A DNA stretch of 64,000 bases. Origin: Lysobacter sp. FW306-1B-D06B. GTDB taxonomy: Bacteria > Pseudomonadota > Gammaproteobacteria > Xanthomonadales > Xanthomonadaceae. Numbering within the stretch: the first letter of the stretch is position 1; each line of letters begins with the position of its first letter. Below are positions 24,012-33,591 of the stretch, piece after piece. Both the position numbers and the translations under genes were made by a program. The stretch is from assembly GCF_038446665.1 (NCBI RefSeq), contig NZ_CP151802.1, forward strand, positions 868,001 to 932,000. Direction: 5' to 3'. Under the pieces are notes generated by a model. It saw only the letters and a list, made by a program, of their open reading frames with translations, was not told the DNA's origin and ran no database searches.

Positions 24012-25712
24012 TCAGTAGCCCGCGGCCTGGCCGTCCTTGCGCGATTCGCTGGCGCCGATGTAGCCGCCGTTCGGATTGACCATGATCGCCTGGTAGCCGC
24101 CGTACGGGCCGAGCGCGAAACGCACCGAATGGCCCATGCCCATCAACGCGCGCACCGTCTCGTACGGGAAGCCGGTTTCCAGATCGAGTTCGCCGCCATC
24201 TTCCATCGCGGTCGCCTGGCCCGCCGGCTCCGTGCTGCCGTCGTGCTGGATGCGCGGCGCGTCGCCGGCTTCCTGCAGGTTCATGCCGAAATCGACCAGG
24301 TTCATGATGATCTGCGCGTGGCCCTGCGGCTGCATCGCGCCGCCCATCACGCCGAAGCTCAGCCACGGCTTGCCGTTCTTCGTCGCGAAGGCGGGGATGA
24401 TGGTGTGGAACGGACGCTTGCCCGGCGCGAAGGAATTGGGATGACCTTCCTTCAGCACGAACTGCTCGCCGCGGTCCTGAAAGATGAAGCCCAGTCCGGG
24501 CGGCGCCATGCCGCTGCCCATGCCGCGGTAGTTGGACTGGATCAGCGAGACCATCATTCCGTCCGCATCGGCGACGGTCATGTAGATGGTGTCGCCTTCG
24601 TTGAGCTGCGGGATCACGCCGGGCTCGACCGCCTTGGCGGCCTTGTCCATCGAGATCAGCTTGCCGCGCTCGCGTGCGTAGTCCTTCGAGATCAGCCTGG
24701 CCACCGGCGTCTTGTAGAAATCCGGATCGGCGTAGGACGCGGCGCGGTCGGCGAAGGCGAGCTTCTTGGCTTCGGCGAACAGGTGCACGTGCTCGGGGCT
24801 TCCGAAGCCGTAGGACTTCAGGTCGTAGGGTTCGAGCAGGTTGAGGATCTGCAGCGCGGCGATGCCCTGGCCGTTGGGCGGCAGTTCCCACACGTCGACG
24901 CCGCGGTAGTTGGTGCTGACCGGCTCGATCCACTCGCCCTTGTGCGAGGCGAGGTCGTCGTAGCTCAGGAAACCGCCGTTGGCCTTGAAGTAGGCGTCGA
25001 TGGTGCGCGCAATGTCGCCCTTGTAGAACGCGTCGCGGCCGCCGTTGGCGATCTTTTCCAGGGTGCTGGCGAGGTTGGGGTTCTTCCACATCTCGCCGGT
25101 GCGCGGGCCGCGCTTCCCGTCGACCGTGAACTGCTCGGTGAAGCCCGGCCACTTCGACAGCGTCGGCACGCTGCGGCCCCAGTAGTACGCGATGACCTCG
25201 TGCACCGGATGGCCTTCGCGCGCGTAGCGGATGGCCGGGGCGAGGTCGTCCTTCATCGGCTTGCGGCCGAAGCGGTCGTGCAGGGCGAACCATGCGTCGA
25301 CCGTGCCCGGCACGGTGACCGGCAGCGGGCCGTGCGGCGGGATGTCCTTCAGGCCGCGGCGCTGGAACTCGGCCAGCGTCAGCGACTTGGGCGAACGGCC
25401 CGAGCCGTTGTAGCCGTAGAGCTTCTTCGTTTTCGGGTCCCACACGATCGCGAACAGATCGCCGCCGACGCCGTTGCCCGTGGGCTCCATCAGGCCGAGC
25501 GCGGCGTTGGCGGCGATGGCCGCGTCCACCGCGCTGCCGCCGGCCTTCATCACGTCCAGCGCGATCTGCGTGGTCAGCGGGTGCGAGGTGGCGGCGATCG
25601 CATGCGGTGCGTACACCTCGCTGCGGGTAGCGAAAAGCTTTCCGGTGATGCGATCGGCGCACATGGCGGTGAACGGCAGGCTCAGCAGGGCAGCGGTGAA
25701 CAGCAGGCGCAT
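24012..25712 (-). CDS. ggt: gamma-glutamyltransferase
   Basis: 566-residue precursor of the Ntn-hydrolase gamma-glutamyltranspeptidase, which cleaves glutathione and other gamma-glutamyl compounds in the periplasm. A signal peptide (MRLLFTAALLSLPFTAMCA) is followed by the large subunit. The autoprocessing site is NEGDTIYMTVADADGMMVS with Thr375 as nucleophile. Downstream, SNYRGMGSGMAPPGLGFIFQDRG and GVMGGAMQPQGHAQIIMNLVDFGMNLQEAGDAPRIQH are conserved small-subunit segments. Length is normal. It is upstream of the TPR/oxygenase gene in a likely two-gene unit, behind a terminator that separates it from the TPR protein at 25889. Confidence 0.95.
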   Translation of the reverse strand: MRLLFTAALLSLPFTAMCADRITGKLFATRSEVYAPHAIAATSHPLTTQIALDVMKAGGSAVDAAIAANAALGLMEPTGNGVGGDLFAIVWDPKTKKLYGYNGSGRSPKSLTLAEFQRRGLKDIPPHGPLPVTVPGTVDAWFALHDRFGRKPMKDDLAPAIRYAREGHPVHEVIAYYWGRSVPTLSKWPGFTEQFTVDGKRGPRTGEMWKNPNLASTLEKIANGGRDAFYKGDIARTIDAYFKANGGFLSYDDLASHKGEWIEPVSTNYRGVDVWELPPNGQGIAALQILNLLEPYDLKSYGFGSPEHVHLFAEAKKLAFADRAASYADPDFYKTPVARLISKDYARERGKLISMDKAAKAVEPGVIPQLNEGDTIYMTVADADGMMVSLIQSNYRGMGSGMAPPGLGFIFQDRGEQFVLKEGHPNSFAPGKRPFHTIIPAFATKNGKPWLSFGVMGGAMQPQGHAQIIMNLVDFGMNLQEAGDAPRIQHDGSTEPAGQATAMEDGGELDLETGFPYETVRALMGMGHSVRFALGPYGGYQAIMVNPNGGYIGASESRKDGQAAGY

Positions 25713-25822
25713 GGACGGTGCTTCTTGGGACGAAGTCGCATCCTAACGCGGCCTTCACGCGGCGGGGCGTGCCGGAAGGCGGGGCGGCCGTCAACGCGCC
25801 GCAGCGGCAAAGGCTGTCCCAC

Positions 25823-25853
25823 AACGAAGAACCCCTCTCGCGGGAGAGGGGTT
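25823..25853 (-). terminator. rho-independent-like terminator
   Basis: Perfect 10-bp stem AACCCCTCTC (25830-25839) / GAGAGGGGTT (25844-25853), with CTTCGTT following on the minus strand. It ends the transcript of the TPR protein upstream of ggt. The stem matches the end of the repeat element at 36073-36219. Confidence 0.7.
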
Positions 25854-25888
25854 CAAAGGTACGGCGGTGTATGGACGCGGGCGCGGTA

Positions 25889-26518
25889 TCAGGGCCAGCG
25901 GGGCGGGTTCGCGGCCCAGGCGGCCTGGACTTCGGACAGGAGGGTCCGGTCGGCGTCGCTCCAGTCCGGCAGCAGGCGGGCGAACTGCGCGGTGGTGTTC
26001 CACTGCTGCGGCTCGCTGCGCACGGCGGCGGCGTACCACTGCACGGCTTCGTCCTTGCGGCCCATCGACCACAGCGAGAGCGCCAGCGTCGGCGGCATCC
26101 ACGACGCGGTGACGCTGCGCGATTCCACCAGCGCACGCCACTGTGCGAACGCACCTTCGAAGTCGCCGGTGCGGTACAGGTCCCAGCCGTAGTTCCAGAC
26201 CACGGCGCGCCACAGGCTGTCGCTGCGGTCGATCGCCGACAGAGCGCGCGCGTAGAGCTGCTTGCCCAGGTCGATGCGACCGGCGGCCATCGCCAGATGC
26301 GCGAGCTGCGCGACTTCGGCCTTGGCGTGCGGGTTGCGCTCGATGGCCTTGGCCAGCTTCTGCGCGGCAACATCGCCCGTTTCGCGCACGGCGACGACGG
26401 GCTTGAGCGTGTTGGCGTCGGCGTCGAAGTAGAACTCCGCCGGACGCGGCAGGCTTTGCGCCGACGCGGCGCCGGTGACGGCCAGCAGGGCCGTCGCGAA
26501 AAGAGTGCGACTGAACAT
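25889..26518 (-). CDS. exported TPR-like protein
   Basis: 209-residue protein with a signal peptide (MFSRTLFATALLAVTGAASAQ). The mature part is helical with tetratricopeptide-like repeats (LAKAIERNPHAKAEVAQLAHLAMAAGRIDLGKQLYARAL, YGWDLYRTGDFEGAFAQWRALV, ALSLWSMGRKDEAVQWYAAAV). This suggests a periplasmic scaffold; no partner is evident. AGGGGGA lies before the ATG. Upstream in-frame sequence to 26737 runs into the repeat at 26650-26763 and is not coding. Confidence 0.8.
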   Translation of the reverse strand: MFSRTLFATALLAVTGAASAQSLPRPAEFYFDADANTLKPVVAVRETGDVAAQKLAKAIERNPHAKAEVAQLAHLAMAAGRIDLGKQLYARALSAIDRSDSLWRAVVWNYGWDLYRTGDFEGAFAQWRALVESRSVTASWMPPTLALSLWSMGRKDEAVQWYAAAVRSEPQQWNTTAQFARLLPDWSDADRTLLSEVQAAWAANPPRWP

Positions 26519-26649
26519 GTGGTGGATCCCCCTGTGCAACGCAGCAATCCTAACCCGTACTGGGCCGGGATCGAGGCGTTTGAACTTGCCGATTAGGGTT
26601 ATCGGCCGGGCGGGGGAAAGCCGAAGCCCCGCCCCCGCCGTGCTCTTGC

Positions 26650-26763
26650 TCCTCCCCCTGCGTGCAGGGGAAGGTTGGGTAGTCAGGCGAGACCGCGCCG
26701 AGCTCGCCGCGTTGCGGCTTCGCGTACCCCTCCCCAACCCTCCCCTGCACGCAGGGGAGGGAG
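26650..26763. repeat. interspersed inverted-repeat element (CTCCCC...GGGGAGG family), copy 1
   Basis: About 114 bp. Outer arms CCTCCCCCTGCGTGCAGGGG and CCCCTGCACGCAGGGGAGGG fold back on themselves; the centre contains GCCGAGCTCGCCGC-TGCGGCTTCGC. The same element is at 38932-39047. Here it lies downstream of the hexosaminidase stop codon. Confidence 0.8.
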
Positions 26764-26782
26764 TAGGACTTGTGGGAGGCGC

Positions 26783-29167
26783 TCAGCGCGCCGCCGGCAG
26801 CAGCGTCACCTCGTCCACGACCCACATCGGGTTGTACTCGCCCGAGGCGAAGGTGAAGCACAGGTCGTGGCGGCCGGCCTGCGTCGGCAGCGGCGCCTCC
26901 AGCGTGGTCAGGCCGGCGGACTTGCGAGCCGGGGCCAGCGGCAGGACGGCGATCGGCTCGCCTTCGCAGCTGCCCAGGCGGACTTCGAGCGCGCCGCCTT
27001 CGATCTTCGCCGGACGCGTCACCACCAGCTTGGCGTCCTTCCAGAGCTGGAAGTTGTGCGGCAGCTGGCCGACGCGGACCTGCAGCGTGGCGATGCCGTC
27101 CAGCGGCGCGTCGTCGTAGATCCAGCACGGGTCGAAGACGTCGGCCGTGAGCAGCTGGCGCTCGCCGTCCGCCTGCGCCGGTGCGTCGTCCTCCATGCGC
27201 AGGAGCAGATCGCCCTTGCACGCGCGCAACCGGTTGCTGCTGCGCGCGAGCACGCTGCGCGTATCGAGTGCGAACGTGCGCGTCGCCGCCAGCGCGCGAC
27301 CGTCGACATAGGCGTTCGCCTTCACCGTCGTCGGCAGCGGCAGTTCCAGCGGATGCGTGTACTGCGGCGATTGCGCGGTCGGCTCGCTGCCGTCCAGCGT
27401 GTAACGAAGCACGCCGAAGTTGGTCTGGTTCGACAACGCCAGCGTCGCCTTCCCGTCGGCCGCCGGCTGCGGGGTGAAGCGCACGGCGAACGCACTGTCG
27501 GCCGCGTCGAAGCCGGTCAGCCGGTAGCGCTGCGTTTCAAAGGCCATGCGTTGCAGGAAATCGTTCCAGTCCTTGCGGTCGTCCGGCGTCCACGTCGCTT
27601 CGGCCAGCGCGGCGGCGCGCGGGAACAGGCCGCGTTCCACGCGCTGCTGCGTGCGGTGGTGCTCGGTCCACAGGTTGCCCTGCGCACCGAGCACATGCTT
27701 GGCTTGCTCCGCATTGAGCTGCACCGGCACGACCTGGAAGTCGTACACGCTCTTGAGCGAGATCACGTCCGCGCGGCCCGGCGTTTCATCGGCGGCGTCG
27801 CTCTGGATGTGGTTGAGGTAGAGCGCCGGCGAGGGCGACAGCACGACGTCGTGACCGGCACGCGCCGCTTCGATCGCACCGTCCGTGCCGCGCCAGGACA
27901 TCACGGTCGCATCGGCCGGCGGGCCGCCTTCGAGGATCTCGTCCCAGCCCAGCAGGCGCTTGCCGTGGCCTTCGATGTACTTGCCCAGGCGGCCCATGAA
28001 CCAGGTCTGCAACTGCATCTCGTCCTTGAGGCCCAGCTCGTTCTTCTTCGCCTGCACGGCCGGCGACGCCTGCCACTGGTCCTTCGCCGCCTCGTCGCCG
28101 CCCAGGTGGATGTACTTGCCCGGGAACAGCGGCATCACTTCATCCAGCACGTTCTCCAGGAACTTGAACGTGCCGTCGTCCACGTTGAACAACCACGTGT
28201 GGATGCCCCAGTCCGGCGACACCGACGGCGCCTTGCCGGTCACGCCCAGCTCGGGATACGACGCGATGGCGGCCTGCGCGTGGCCGGGAAGGTCGATCTC
28301 GGGCACGACGGTGATGTAGCGATCGGCGGCGTACTTCACGACGTCGCGGATCTCGTCCTGCGTGTAGAAGCCGCAATACGGCTTCGGCTTGCCCTTCGCA
28401 TCGACGCCGGCCGCGCCGGCCGGAATGCGGCAGCCGCCGACCTCCGTGAGCTTGGGGTACTGCTTGATCTGGATGCGCCAACCCTGGTCGTCGGTGAGAT
28501 GCCAGTGGAAGGTGTTGAGCTTGTGCAGCGCCATCTGGTCCAGCACTTCCTTCACTTCGTCGGGCGTGCGGAAGTGGCGCGCGACATCGAGCATCACGCC
28601 ACGCCAGCCGAAGCGCGGTGCGTCTTCGATGCGCTGCGCGGCGATGGACGCCTCGCCCTGCGCGCCATCGGCGAGCAGTTGCCACAGCGTCACCGCGCCG
28701 TAGAACAGGCCGGCCGGCGCGCGTGCGCTGACCTTCACGCCCTGCGGCGTGATGTCGACCACGTAGGCCTCGTCGCCCGCGGGCGCGATGGCCGGGTCGA
28801 TCGCGAACACGACGGCGGCGCCGTCGCCCGCACCGCCGACCTGCGGGGTGAAGCCGCGCGCCTGCTGCACGCGCGCCGCGAAATCATGGGCGATGCGGGT
28901 CGCTTCGGCGTTGTCGCCTGCGACCGCGATGCGCGCCTGCGGACCGAACACGAAGCGGCCTTCGCGCGCTTCCACCTTCGCCGGGCGCGGGATCACCGGC
29001 GTCGCGGCGGCGCTGGCCGAGAGGGCCGTCGTCGAAGCTTCACCACCAGCCGGCGCCGCCGTCGCGGGCTTGGCCGCCTCGGGTGCCGGAGCGCCATCGC
29101 GCTGGCAGGCCGCCATTCCCATCACCAGCGCCACGCTCGCGGCGCCCAGTACGAATTGCCGTTTCAT
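26783..29167 (-). CDS. beta-N-acetylhexosaminidase lipoprotein (GH20)
   Basis: 794-residue family 20 glycosidase that releases GlcNAc from chitooligosaccharides or glycans. The signal ends in a lipobox (LVMGMAAC), so it is membrane-anchored. An N-terminal GH20b domain (VIPRPAKVEAREGRFVFG) precedes the TIM barrel, with RGVMLDVARHFRTPDEVKEVLDQMALHKLNTFHWHLTDDQGWR and the catalytic Asp-Glu pair in YIHLGGDEAA. A C-terminal beta-rich region (after ~residue 540) includes a chitobiase-like segment LRYTLDGSEPT. ATG 29167 has AGGGA upstream. It lies downstream of the TonB receptor gene, from which it is separated by a hairpin, within a GlcNAc catabolic cluster. Confidence 0.95.
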   Translation of the reverse strand: MKRQFVLGAASVALVMGMAACQRDGAPAPEAAKPATAAPAGGEASTTALSASAAATPVIPRPAKVEAREGRFVFGPQARIAVAGDNAEATRIAHDFAARVQQARGFTPQVGGAGDGAAVVFAIDPAIAPAGDEAYVVDITPQGVKVSARAPAGLFYGAVTLWQLLADGAQGEASIAAQRIEDAPRFGWRGVMLDVARHFRTPDEVKEVLDQMALHKLNTFHWHLTDDQGWRIQIKQYPKLTEVGGCRIPAGAAGVDAKGKPKPYCGFYTQDEIRDVVKYAADRYITVVPEIDLPGHAQAAIASYPELGVTGKAPSVSPDWGIHTWLFNVDDGTFKFLENVLDEVMPLFPGKYIHLGGDEAAKDQWQASPAVQAKKNELGLKDEMQLQTWFMGRLGKYIEGHGKRLLGWDEILEGGPPADATVMSWRGTDGAIEAARAGHDVVLSPSPALYLNHIQSDAADETPGRADVISLKSVYDFQVVPVQLNAEQAKHVLGAQGNLWTEHHRTQQRVERGLFPRAAALAEATWTPDDRKDWNDFLQRMAFETQRYRLTGFDAADSAFAVRFTPQPAADGKATLALSNQTNFGVLRYTLDGSEPTAQSPQYTHPLELPLPTTVKANAYVDGRALAATRTFALDTRSVLARSSNRLRACKGDLLLRMEDDAPAQADGERQLLTADVFDPCWIYDDAPLDGIATLQVRVGQLPHNFQLWKDAKLVVTRPAKIEGGALEVRLGSCEGEPIAVLPLAPARKSAGLTTLEAPLPTQAGRHDLCFTFASGEYNPMWVVDEVTLLPAAR

Positions 29168-29210
29168 CGATCCCTCACTTTCATTCGGCTGGCGTCTTCG
29201 CGACGCCGGA

Positions 29211-29240
29211 AACAAACGGGCCCGGCAATGACCGGGCCCG
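29211..29240 (-). terminator. terminator/attenuator between the TonB receptor and hexosaminidase genes
   Basis: Perfect 9-bp stem CGGGCCCGG (29217-29225) / CCGGGCCCG (29232-29240) followed on the minus strand by TTTGTT. It could cut most transcripts after the receptor gene and let a fraction enter the hexosaminidase gene. Confidence 0.7.
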
Positions 29241-29285
29241 CTTGTGGATCACACCTCTACCGCACGGTAGATCAGTACTTGGCCG

Positions 29286-32078
29286 TTAGTACTTGAACCT
29301 GAAATTCAGATAGTACTGGCGACCGTTCTCGTACACCGAACGCGGGCGGTCCCGGTTCTCGGCGAAGTAGGTGGTCTTGGGGTTGTTGAGGTTCATCGCA
29401 TCAAGACTTAGCGACAGGTTCTCGTTGATCGTCCAGCCCACCGAGGCCGAGAGACTGCCAATGCTGTCCTGCCAGAAGGCCGAGGCACGGTCCAGACCGC
29501 TGAAGAACTGGTCACGCCACGTGTAGTTCACGCGGGCGTTGAACTTCTCGTTCTCGAACCAGCCACCGATGTTGAAGGTGTTCTCCGAGGTGCCCAGCAT
29601 CGGCTGCGGGTTGCCCAAGTTGTCTTCAGCGTCCGTGTCGCCGTCGGCGTAGGTGTAGTTGGCGAACATGCCGAAGTAGTCGCTCAGCGGCTGCTCCCAC
29701 GCCAGCTCGAAGCCCTTGACCTTGGCGCCGGAGTTGAACGGGATCGTGACGTCGTAGTCGACCATGCGACCCGGAGGCGGGTTGTTGGAGTCGATCGTCA
29801 GATACTGCTGACGCACGCGCGTCAGCGCGACGTAGTTGTCGATGTCCATGTAGAACACACCGGCCGACATCAACGAACGCTCACCGTAGTACCACTCGAA
29901 CGTGAGGTCGAGGTTGGTCGACAGGATCGGCTCCAGGTTCGGATTGCCGCCCGTACCGCTGCCGACGCCGCCGACGGTGGCGGGCGGGAGCAGCGACACG
30001 GCGCCGGCCAGCGCGGAGTAATCCGGGCGCGTCAGCGTGCGCGAGGCAGCTGCACGCAGCACCATCTCGTCGTTGAGGTTGTACTTGATGTTCGCGCTGG
30101 GCAGCCAGTCGTTGTACGTGTTTTTCGTGAGCACGGTCTTGAACGGACCGAACAGCGACGTGGTGATGGCTTCCGGGTCGTTGGCCGAGGTGTTCACGTA
30201 GTTGGTGACTTCGTCCTCCGTGCGCACGAAACGAATGCCGAAGTTGCCGTCCCAACGGTCGCCGGAGAAGTTCAGCTGAGCGTAGGCCGCGGAGCTACGC
30301 TCTTCCAGGCCGTAAGCGCCCGGGAAGTAGAAGCGCGTGACGGGATCGCGGTTGGTGAAACGGTTGAAATCGGCGAGCTGTCCCGGCGAGAAGTACCAGA
30401 TGTCGCGCGGGAAGTTGGCACCGATGCCTTGGGCGAAGTCGCTGGGATAGTTGGAGAACCCCTGCGGCCAATTGGCCGCGTCGAACGGCGACTGCGAGCC
30501 CGGCGGGCACGACGGGTCGACCTGGCCGTTGACCAGACATGCCGGGCCCTGCGCGGTGACCTGGTCCAGGTTGCGCTCGTGCTTCGCGTCGCGGACACCG
30601 AATTCGAGCGACTTCAGCACGCCGCCGTCGAAGAAGTAGGTGCCGTCGATCTGCGCCCAATCCTCCTTGTCTTCCACGTCGATGTCCTGGAAGCCGAAGA
30701 TCCAGTCCAGGCGGTAGTCGACGTTGGGAACGCCCGGCGCCGCGGTGTTGGTCGCGCCAAGATTCCACGAAGCCGCGCCCGGTCCGTAGATGGTCCAGCC
30801 AGCGGCGCTGTTGAGCGCGGTATCCCACTCAGCCACGTCCTGCACCGGCGTCTTGCCGTGGCCCTCGGACGTGCCGGCCTCGGCGGACAGTTTGAAGCGC
30901 TCGCTCACGTCCCACTTGCCGCCCAGGGAGAAGTACTCCGTGTTCGACTCGGCACCCGGACGCGAGATCTGGTCGTAGATGCCCGAGACGTTGGCCGGAT
31001 CCGCGCCTGGAGTCGGAGCGAACTGTGCGTTCACCAGCGTGTTGTTGCGCACCACGTAGCCTGGCAGCGGAGCGCGACCGGCACCCTGGCCGAGGATGCG
31101 TGCACCCCACAGCATGTAGTTGCGGTTGTAGTTGTCGGCTTCCAGGTCGGAACGGAAGTAGTTGGCCTCGATCTCGGTGGAGTCGGTCGGCTTGAACTGC
31201 AGCGACACCATGCCGCCCGTGCGCTTGCGCTCCTGCTCGAACAACGCCGAGCCGATCAGCGTCGGGTAGTAGACGCCGGCCAGGTCGGGGTTGCTAAGTG
31301 CGACCGGCGAGCCCGCTGCGATCTGCTCGTAGCCCAGCAGCTCCTGTCCGTCGCGGCGCAGGTGGCGCTCTTCGCTGAAGGCCTGGACGGTGATGCCGAA
31401 GCTGCCGTCCTGGTTCTTGTAGTTGCCCAGCACCGAGATCTGCGGGTCCGTCTTGCTCGGGTTGTCGGCATACACGGCGCCAACGGAGCCGAAGATGCTG
31501 AAGCCGGTGTCGAAATTGAGCGGGTTGCGCGTGATCAGGTCGACGGTGCCGACGGCACCACCTTCCACCAGCTTGGCTTCCGACGACTTGCGCACCACGA
31601 CCTTGTCGACCAGCTCGGACGGCAGCAACGAGTAGCTGACGCTGCGACCGACGGTACCGGTCTGGTTCAGCACGAACCAGTCGCCGCTGGCGATGTTGTG
31701 CCCGTCGATCAGCGTCTGGGTGAAGCTCGGGCTCGTGCCGCGCATGCTGACGCGATCGTTCTCGTCGAACGCACCCTCGTTCGCGCTCGCGGCGCTGATG
31801 TTCACGCCGGACACGCGCGAGAGGGAGTCAGCCACGTTCTTGTCGGGCATTTTGCCGATGTCTTCGGACGTGATGACTTCCACGCGACCCACGTCATCGC
31901 GCTTGGTCTCAAGCGACTGCTCGATCGCCCCGCGGATGCCGCGGACGACGACGGAGTCCAGGTCGGTGGCGTCCTGTGAAGCGGTGGTCTGCGGTGCGGC
32001 CTCCTGGGCCTGCACGCCTGCGGCGAAGCTCAGTGCGAACACGATGCTGGCCGATAGTGCGGTCTTGCGAAGTTTCAT
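29286..32078 (-). CDS. TonB-dependent receptor, chito-oligosaccharide type
   Basis: 930-residue outer-membrane receptor. Signal peptide MKLRKTALSASIVFALSFAAGVQA, then a TonB-box-like DLDSVVVRGIRGAIEQSLETKR. The plug is of the Xanthomonas/Caulobacter type (VEVITSEDIGKMPDKNVADSL, SPSFTQTLIDGHNIASGDWF, VVVRKSSEAKLVEGGAVGTVDLITRNPL). The 22-strand barrel ends with the aromatic YYLNFRFKY. The neighbours (GH20 hexosaminidase, glucokinase, NagP-type permease) make uptake of GlcNAc oligomers across the outer membrane the likely role. GGGAGGGAGA precedes the ATG; the frame before it is not receptor-like. Confidence 0.93.
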   Translation of the reverse strand: MKLRKTALSASIVFALSFAAGVQAQEAAPQTTASQDATDLDSVVVRGIRGAIEQSLETKRDDVGRVEVITSEDIGKMPDKNVADSLSRVSGVNISAASANEGAFDENDRVSMRGTSPSFTQTLIDGHNIASGDWFVLNQTGTVGRSVSYSLLPSELVDKVVVRKSSEAKLVEGGAVGTVDLITRNPLNFDTGFSIFGSVGAVYADNPSKTDPQISVLGNYKNQDGSFGITVQAFSEERHLRRDGQELLGYEQIAAGSPVALSNPDLAGVYYPTLIGSALFEQERKRTGGMVSLQFKPTDSTEIEANYFRSDLEADNYNRNYMLWGARILGQGAGRAPLPGYVVRNNTLVNAQFAPTPGADPANVSGIYDQISRPGAESNTEYFSLGGKWDVSERFKLSAEAGTSEGHGKTPVQDVAEWDTALNSAAGWTIYGPGAASWNLGATNTAAPGVPNVDYRLDWIFGFQDIDVEDKEDWAQIDGTYFFDGGVLKSLEFGVRDAKHERNLDQVTAQGPACLVNGQVDPSCPPGSQSPFDAANWPQGFSNYPSDFAQGIGANFPRDIWYFSPGQLADFNRFTNRDPVTRFYFPGAYGLEERSSAAYAQLNFSGDRWDGNFGIRFVRTEDEVTNYVNTSANDPEAITTSLFGPFKTVLTKNTYNDWLPSANIKYNLNDEMVLRAAASRTLTRPDYSALAGAVSLLPPATVGGVGSGTGGNPNLEPILSTNLDLTFEWYYGERSLMSAGVFYMDIDNYVALTRVRQQYLTIDSNNPPPGRMVDYDVTIPFNSGAKVKGFELAWEQPLSDYFGMFANYTYADGDTDAEDNLGNPQPMLGTSENTFNIGGWFENEKFNARVNYTWRDQFFSGLDRASAFWQDSIGSLSASVGWTINENLSLSLDAMNLNNPKTTYFAENRDRPRSVYENGRQYYLNFRFKY

Positions 32079-32208
32079 TGCTCTCCCTCCCACGGGTTGA
32101 TATACGACTCCGCAGTGCCGGTTCTTGCTCGCCGGCGTTACAGAGCCCGTTTCCTGGCCTGCGCGCATGAACGCGCGGCCGTATTTCGTGTGCGATGTCC
32201 CACGACGC

Positions 32209-33267
32209 TCACGCGCCGTCCTGCGACAGGTGTTCCAGGTACCAGGTGGCTGCGCCGATCACGCCCAGGCGCTCGTTCTCGATCAGGCGCACCGGCACGC
32301 GCTCGAGCGCGGCGTGCATCACGCCCTTGTCCAGCAATCGCGCATGGAACGCGCTGTGCGGCAGGAAATCCTTCAGCTGCGGCAGGATGCCGCCGGCGAT
32401 GAACACCGCTTTCGCGCTGCTCACGGTGATCAGGTCGCCGATCACGCTGCCCAGCAATGCGCAGAACGTCAGCACCGCTTCGCGTGCCGGCGCATCGCCG
32501 TGACGCGCGGCGTCGGTGATCGCGGCCGGTGCGCGCAGGCCCGCTTCCAGGCCATCCAGCGCGCAGATCGCGTCGTACAGGTTCACCAGGCCCGGGCCGG
32601 AGACGAAACGCTCGGTCGGCACGTGCGAGAAACCGCGCTGGCGCGTCCATTCCAGCATCGCTGTCTCGCGCGCGTTGCCCGGCGCGAAGGCGATCTGTCC
32701 GGCTTCGGTCGGCAGCACGACGGTGCCGCCGTGGTGCGGGATGCGAACGGCCGCGCCCAGGCCGGTGCCCGGGCCCACCACGAGCACGGGGCCGTGCGTG
32801 GCGGCGCTCACGCCGGGCGTGAGCAGCAGCGAATCGGCCGGATCCATGCACTGTGCGGCGTGGGCGGCGGCCTGGAAATCGTTGATGTAGTGCAGTTCGG
32901 TCAGGTGCAGTTCGCTGCGCAACTGCGACAGCGAGATGCGCCAGGGCAGGTTGGCGTTGACGACGACGTCGTCCAGCACCACGCCGGCCGAGGCGATCGT
33001 GACGCGGTCGATGCCCGCGCATGCGCCATGGCTGCCGATGAAGTCGGCCAGGATCGCGGCCAGGCTCGGGTAGTCGGCGCACACGTATTTGCGGTGCGCC
33101 AGCACCACGACGGCGGATTCGTCCTGCCCGCCCGGACGGACCAGGCCGACGCGGGTGTGGGTGCCGCCCACGTCGGCGGCAAGGAAGCGGGGTTCCACCT
33201 GGGTCAGCGGCGGCACGGCGCTCACCCGCAGACGCCGCGCAGGGACTGCGCGCTCGCGGACAGGCAT
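32209..33267 (-). CDS. glk: glucokinase
   Basis: 352-residue sugar kinase of the bacterial glucokinase (Glk, PF02685) family. The phosphate-binding loop is FLAADVGGTHTRVGLV, the sugar-binding segment YINDFQAAAHA, and the second nucleotide loop VVGPGTGLGAAV; PTEAGQIAFAP and AVFIAGGILPQLKDF follow. A short basic N-terminal extension precedes the family's usual start. ATG 33267 was taken; a GTG at 33330 is also open. In this cluster it probably phosphorylates glucose and/or GlcNAc delivered by the divergent permease. A LacI-type palindrome (33357-33370) lies just upstream. Confidence 0.92.
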   Translation of the reverse strand: MPVRERAVPARRLRVSAVPPLTQVEPRFLAADVGGTHTRVGLVRPGGQDESAVVVLAHRKYVCADYPSLAAILADFIGSHGACAGIDRVTIASAGVVLDDVVVNANLPWRISLSQLRSELHLTELHYINDFQAAAHAAQCMDPADSLLLTPGVSAATHGPVLVVGPGTGLGAAVRIPHHGGTVVLPTEAGQIAFAPGNARETAMLEWTRQRGFSHVPTERFVSGPGLVNLYDAICALDGLEAGLRAPAAITDAARHGDAPAREAVLTFCALLGSVIGDLITVSSAKAVFIAGGILPQLKDFLPHSAFHARLLDKGVMHAALERVPVRLIENERLGVIGAATWYLEHLSQDGA

Positions 33268-33356
33268 GGCCGGGCTGGTGCTTCCTTCGTATCCCACTGC
33301 ATGGTTCCTCCGCTCACCGCCGGCTCCCACCGACGCGGCCGAGATTGGCGCGGGCC

Positions 33357-33370
33357 TGACAACGTTGTCA
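33357..33370. promoter_or_regulatory. LacI-type operator 1
   Basis: Perfect 14-bp palindrome TGACAACGTTGTCA with the central CG typical of LacI-family operators. It is about 90 bp upstream of glk, in the 324-bp gap to the divergent permease. The LacI-family gene at 35009 is the obvious candidate regulator. Confidence 0.75.
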
Positions 33371-33513
33371 ACCGAAAGTTATGAAATTGTCAGAAACACC
33401 AATAACGGCTCCGACGAACGGCAGATTTTGCTGCGTCGCAGCAGGAAGAAAACGCTTGCGCAGGGCCGTCCTTATGACTTTTGGCCCGTGCTCTGGCTTG
33501 CGGACACGAGTTG

Positions 33514-33527
33514 TGACAACGTTGCGC
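33514..33527. promoter_or_regulatory. LacI-type operator 2 (imperfect)
   Basis: TGACAACGTTGCGC keeps the left half and centre of operator 1; in wider context TTG-GACAACGTTG-CAA is symmetric. It lies about 65-80 bp before the permease ATG. Confidence 0.6.
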
Positions 33528-33591
33528 CAACGGATGTCGTGCAGGTCAACCCACGCCATCCCCGAACGCATTCCTTGGGAGGGGAATCCGC

